NCBI GenBank assembly: GCA_045537575.1
Contig: JAZSPU010000018.1
Location: 38,526 to 102,525, forward strand
Source: SIG607 sp045537575
Lineage (GTDB): Bacteria; Bacillota; Clostridia; Oscillospirales; Acutalibacteraceae
Reading direction: 5' to 3'
Length of the DNA stretch: 64,000 bases
A program made the translations under genes and the position numbers. The notes under the pieces are model-generated. The model was not told the origin of the DNA, did not search any database, and saw only the letters and a list, made by a program, of their open reading frames with translations. Shown here piece by piece: positions 60,338 through 64,000 of this stretch. Within the stretch, counting starts at the first letter, position 1, and each line of letters starts with the position of its first letter.

Positions 60338-61621
60338 TTAAATATTATCTAATGCGTTCTTAATGTCATTAATTAAGTCTTCACTGCTTTCAAGTCCGCA
60401 GGAGAAACGAACTAAATCAGGAAGAACACCTGCTGCAATAAGTTCATCATCATTCATCTGACGGTGAGTAGCGCTTGCAGGATGCAAACAACAGCTTCTT
60501 GCATCGGCAACGTGGGTTTCAATAGCGGCAATTTTAAGTCCAGCCATAAATTTTTCGGCAGCTTTTCTTCCGCCCTTTACGCCGAAGCTTACAACACCGC
60601 AGGTGCCGTTGGGCATATACTTTTTAACAAGGTCGAAGTCCGGTGCGCCTTCAAGTCCGGGATAAACTACCCAAGAAATTCTATCGTCACTCTGCAAATA
60701 CTTAGCAACAGCAAGACCGTTATCGCAATGTCTTTGCATTCTTACGTGAAGACTTTCAAGACCGAGATTAAGAATATATGCACTCTGAGGAGCGGGAGTT
60801 GAGCCGAAATCACGCATAAGCTGTGCGGTAGCCTTTGTGATATAAGCACCGGCAAGGCCGAATTTTTCGGTATAGGTTATGCCGTGATAGCTTGCATCGG
60901 GAGTACAGAGTCCGGGATACTTGTCGGCATATTTTGTCCAGTCAAACTTACCCGAATCAACAATGCAGCCGCCTACAGCGGAGGCGTGACCGTCCATATA
61001 CTTTGTTGGGGAATGAATGACGATATCCGCACCCCATTCGATAGGTCTGCAATGTACGGGGGTTGCAAATGTATTGTCAATGATAAGCGGAACACCGTGT
61101 CTGTGTGCGGCTTCGGCAAATCTTTCAATATCAAGCACCTTGAGTGCAGGATTTGCAATTGTTTCACCGAAAACAAGCTTTGTTTCGGGACGGAATGCTG
61201 CTTCAAGCTCTTCATCAGAACAATCGGGATCAACGAATGTACAGGAGATACCCATTTTCTTCATTGTAACAGAGAAAAGGTTGAAGGTGCCGCCGTAGAT
61301 TGCCGAGGAAACAACCATATGTCCGCCGTTTTCGCAGATATTGAAGGTTGAATAGAAGCTTGCAGCCTGACCGGATGAAAGGAGCATTGCAGCTGTACCG
61401 CCCTCCATTTCACAGATTTTCGCGGCAACCATATCGCAGGTAGGATTCTGAAGACGTGAATAGAAATATCCGCTTGCTTCAAGGTCAAAAAGCTTACCCA
61501 TATCCTCACTTGTATTATACTTGAAGGTTGTGCTCTGAATTATCGGAATCTGTCTGGGCTCACCATTTCCGGGAGTGTAGCCGCTCTGTACGCATTTTGT
61601 TTCAATTCTGTAGTCTTTCAT
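60338..61621 (-). CDS. metY: O-acetylhomoserine sulfhydrylase
   Basis: 427 residues of the Cys/Met PLP family. P-I-I-Q-S-T-T-F, Y-S-R-L-Q-N-P-T, S-G-Q-A-A, D-N-T-F-A-T-P, and H-S-P-T-K-Y-M-D-G-H with the PLP lysine. The length and P-G-L-E-G-type region fit MetY, which makes homocysteine from O-acetylhomoserine and sulfide. It follows the GH95 gene with a 4-base overlap and precedes metA by 17 bases. SD AAAGGAA. Parts have higher GC than the his genes. Confidence 0.93.
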   Translation of the reverse strand: MKDYRIETKCVQSGYTPGNGEPRQIPIIQSTTFKYNTSEDMGKLFDLEASGYFYSRLQNPTCDMVAAKICEMEGGTAAMLLSSGQAASFYSTFNICENGGHMVVSSAIYGGTFNLFSVTMKKMGISCTFVDPDCSDEELEAAFRPETKLVFGETIANPALKVLDIERFAEAAHRHGVPLIIDNTFATPVHCRPIEWGADIVIHSPTKYMDGHASAVGGCIVDSGKFDWTKYADKYPGLCTPDASYHGITYTEKFGLAGAYITKATAQLMRDFGSTPAPQSAYILNLGLESLHVRMQRHCDNGLAVAKYLQSDDRISWVVYPGLEGAPDFDLVKKYMPNGTCGVVSFGVKGGRKAAEKFMAGLKIAAIETHVADARSCCLHPASATHRQMNDDELIAAGVLPDLVRFSCGLESSEDLINDIKNALDNI

Positions 61622-63984
61622 AATATATTCCTTTCGGGGATAAGTTCGTATTTTTCGCCTTTCACGGCGTCAATATATGTAATACCGTTTGCATACTGCA
61701 TATTAATACCGGCATTTTTTGTACTGTATCTGCCCTTTACGGCAATTCTTGAACCGATATTGTTTGTAAGGGCAATTTCCTTTACAATGTTATTGCTCCA
61801 GACAATATCAACCTCGGTGTTTCCTCTGGCAAGCAAGCCCTTCACTTTACCGTCTTTCCAGTCGGAAGGAAGAGCCGGAAGAATATCAATAAGAAATTCT
61901 CCGCCTTCAAGCTTTACGTGGCTTTGCAGAAGCATTTCGCAAATACCGGCTGTTGCACCGAAATTACCGTCAATCTGGAAGGGAGGATGAGCATCAAAAA
62001 GATTGGGATAAACACCGCCGCCTCCGCCGTAACGGATGCATAAGCCGTCCTTTACGGGTCTTAACAGTCTGTAAATAAGCTTTTCTGCATGGTTGCCGTC
62101 AAGAAGACGGGCAAAGAAATTTATCTTCCACGCAAGGCTCCAGCCTGTACCGTCGTCTCCGCGAAGCTCAAGTGTTTTTCTGCAGGCATCGGCAAGGTCG
62201 GGAGTCTTTTCGGGCGAAATCATTGTTCCGGGATGAAGACCGTACAAGTGCGATACGTGCCTGTGATGAGGCTCGGGAGCGTTAAGATCCCAGTCCCCTT
62301 CCCATTCACAAAGCTGACCTGCTTTTCCGATTTTCAAGGGAAGAAGTCTTTCCTTAAGTGCTTTTAACTTATCACGGAGCTCCGTATCCTTTCCGAGAAT
62401 ATTGCAAATGTCAATCATATCCGTAAAATTCTCGTAAAGCATTTCTATATCCATTGCCGTACCGCGGCAGACCCAGCCCTTATTTCCTTCATCATCACAG
62501 AACTCGTTTTCAGGTGAGGTTGCGGGGCTTGTCATAAGATAACCGTTTTCATCCTCAAAAAGGATGCTCATATTGAAAAGGCAGTTTTCTTTAATTACAT
62601 CATAAAAGCTTTCAAGAAGCTTTCTGTCCCCCGTAAAATTATAATATTCAACAAGGTGCTTACAAAGCCATGCACCGCCTAAGGGGTACTGCGACCAGCC
62701 ACCGCCCCAGCCGGGAGAAGTCCAGTACCAGGGATTTGAAATTGTATAAAGCGTCCAACCGGGAGCATTGTAGTATGCCTTTGCGGTCTTTGCACCGTTT
62801 TCGGGAAGAGAACAGATAAAGTCTGCGAAAGGCTTTGTGCAGTGCACAATATTTGCAGGACCTGCGCACCAGTAGTTCATCTGAACATTTATATTGGTAT
62901 GATAGTCGCTGTGCCAGGGTGCCTTGTAGTCCTTGCACCATATACCCTGAAGGTTTGCAGGCAATGCATTGTTTTCCCGGCTTGAGCAGATAAGAAGGTA
63001 TTTACCGTAATTGAAAAGCAGCTCAACAAGACCGATATCATCGTGCTTTTTGCAGAACTTGCGAAGTCTCTTGGGAAGTGTAAGACCGCTTGCAGTATCT
63101 GATGTAAGCTCAATTGAGGATTTGTTGAATAACGCCTTATAATCTTCTGTATGCGCAGCCTTTATGGCATCGTAATCATCAAGGCTTATGTCCGCAATTA
63201 TTCTTTCACAGATTGAAACAGGATTCTCACCCTTGAAGTTTTTAGCCTGATCAGGGATATAATCCGTAGCTGCCGTAAAGCAGATTATCACAGAATCGGC
63301 AGAACAGATATTAAGCGTGTTATTATTTGCTTCAACAGTACCGCCCTCTGCTTTCACAATAATGTGACCTGCAAAAGCGATATGCTCGGGATTACCGTCT
63401 GCGTGGCCGAAAAAACGAAGAGAATTATTCTCTGCCGTAATATTTTCTATATGGTCAAGCCCGTAGCTTATATTGTAGTTAAGATATGCCTTTTTACTAC
63501 TTGTTATCTTAATAAACGTTGCCTGAGCTACAGCCGAGGTAAAATATTCTCTTGTAATTTTTACACCGTCAGTAAAATATTCATCGCAGCAGACAGCTTC
63601 CGATATATCAAGCTGTCTTTTGAAATCTACAGGTCTTTTTTCTTTGTTGAGGCTGTTAATATACATATCACCGAAGGTCTGATAAGAGCCGGAATATGCC
63701 CCCTCAAAGCCTCCGCCGTTATTTATAAACTCTTTATTCAGGAGCTCTGCCGCATCGGAGTATTTTTTATTGTTGATAAGCTCTCTCAATTCGGGAAGAT
63801 GCTTATAGGCTTCCTTTTTATCGGCTTCCGGGTACTTGTCCCCGTTCCAGAGAGTTATTACGTTCATCTGCAGACGAAGCTTCTTGGTGCCTGAAAAAAC
63901 CATAGCTCCGAGACGTCCGTTGCCTATGGGAAGAGCTTCCTCCCAATCCTTTGCAGGCTTTTCAAAATAAAGTATGCTTTCCAA
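61618..63984 (-). CDS. Alpha-L-fucosidase-type glycoside hydrolase, family GH95
   Basis: 788 residues without signal peptide, so probably intracellular. N-terminal W-E-E-A-L-P-I-G-N-G-R-L-G-A-M, then N-I-N-V-Q-M-N-Y-W, M-T-S-P-A-T-S-P-E-N with the putative acid Glu, H-R-H-V-S-H-L-Y-G-L-H-P-G and F-Q-I-D-G-N-F-G-A-T-A-G, all GH95 hallmarks. Members are 1,2-alpha-L-fucosidases or, in some cases, galactosidases. The start is TTG at 63984, after an in-frame TGA nine bases upstream; GAGG lies 12 bases before it. Coupled to metY. The promoter is outside the window. Confidence 0.92.
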   Translation of the reverse strand: MESILYFEKPAKDWEEALPIGNGRLGAMVFSGTKKLRLQMNVITLWNGDKYPEADKKEAYKHLPELRELINNKKYSDAAELLNKEFINNGGGFEGAYSGSYQTFGDMYINSLNKEKRPVDFKRQLDISEAVCCDEYFTDGVKITREYFTSAVAQATFIKITSSKKAYLNYNISYGLDHIENITAENNSLRFFGHADGNPEHIAFAGHIIVKAEGGTVEANNNTLNICSADSVIICFTAATDYIPDQAKNFKGENPVSICERIIADISLDDYDAIKAAHTEDYKALFNKSSIELTSDTASGLTLPKRLRKFCKKHDDIGLVELLFNYGKYLLICSSRENNALPANLQGIWCKDYKAPWHSDYHTNINVQMNYWCAGPANIVHCTKPFADFICSLPENGAKTAKAYYNAPGWTLYTISNPWYWTSPGWGGGWSQYPLGGAWLCKHLVEYYNFTGDRKLLESFYDVIKENCLFNMSILFEDENGYLMTSPATSPENEFCDDEGNKGWVCRGTAMDIEMLYENFTDMIDICNILGKDTELRDKLKALKERLLPLKIGKAGQLCEWEGDWDLNAPEPHHRHVSHLYGLHPGTMISPEKTPDLADACRKTLELRGDDGTGWSLAWKINFFARLLDGNHAEKLIYRLLRPVKDGLCIRYGGGGGVYPNLFDAHPPFQIDGNFGATAGICEMLLQSHVKLEGGEFLIDILPALPSDWKDGKVKGLLARGNTEVDIVWSNNIVKEIALTNNIGSRIAVKGRYSTKNAGINMQYANGITYIDAVKGEKYELIPERNIL

Positions 63985-64000
63985 AAATAATCACATCCTC

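Overview
The window looks like chromosome of a low-GC, spore-forming Firmicute of the class Clostridia. Three things point there: the sporulation/division neighbourhood (yabM-like, mazG, rqcP/yabO, yabP), the ylmE-sepF-ylmH-lspA cluster, and promoters that fit a sigma-A consensus. A type I dockerin and fucose/esterase genes suggest a gut or rumen glycan degrader of the Oscillospirales/Ruminococcus kind; that family-level placement is inference. Nearly all genes are on the minus strand; the only plus-strand genes are tcdA and an araC-type regulator. No rRNA, tRNA, CRISPR array, phage gene or transposase was seen.

Layout, read in the minus direction within each unit. (1) 1-10.9 kb: recJ, relA, dtd, a metallo-beta-lactamase-fold hydrolase, hemZ, mtnN, a YabM/SpoVB-like flippase, mazG, hup, rqcP and the start of yabP. 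(2) 11.0-25.5 kb: miaB, ylbF, mutS, mutL, miaA, an HlyD-like protein, ylmE, sepF, ylmH, lspA, a RluA-family pseudouridine synthase, a HAD phosphatase and a split transketolase. This is one long housekeeping operon ending at a terminator before recJ. (3) 25.6-28.6 kb: cysK, luxS and an MdoB/LtaS-type phosphoglycerol transferase. (4) 28.6-31.8 kb: copA diverging from tcdA. (5) 31.85-33.4 kb: sfsA, with a promoter that predicts leaderless mRNA, and an esterase. (6) 33.4-37.4 kb: fucI-fucU-fucA diverging from an AraC regulator. (7) 37.4-43.1 kb: three DUF4886-type SGNH hydrolases in a row (cytoplasmic, membrane-anchored, dockerin-bearing). (8) 43.1-50.7 kb: typA, an exonuclease, a radical SAM protein, a fourth SGNH hydrolase, meso-diaminopimelate dehydrogenase, an SDR and a HAD-IIA phosphatase. 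(9) 50.7-51.85 kb: a 2-hydroxyacid dehydrogenase and a MITE-like palindromic element. (10) 51.85-59.4 kb: the operon hisZGDCBHAF-IE behind a promoter with an operator-like repeat. (11) 59.4-64 kb: a GH95 fucosidase translationally coupled to metY and metA.

Themes. Sulfur metabolism recurs: MetA/MetY make homocysteine, MTAN and LuxS recycle it from S-adenosylhomocysteine, and CysK makes cysteine. Fucose use is represented by the intracellular catabolic enzymes and by a GH95 fucosidase 27 kb away, with no fuculokinase or transporter in view. The least understood content is the set of four paralogous DUF4886 SGNH hydrolases placed in three cell compartments. Their cluster promoter shares an 11-base motif with the fucI/araC intergenic region. 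Start codons were chosen by Shine-Dalgarno (SD) position, so several genes are shorter than their longest open frame and at least three begin with TTG.
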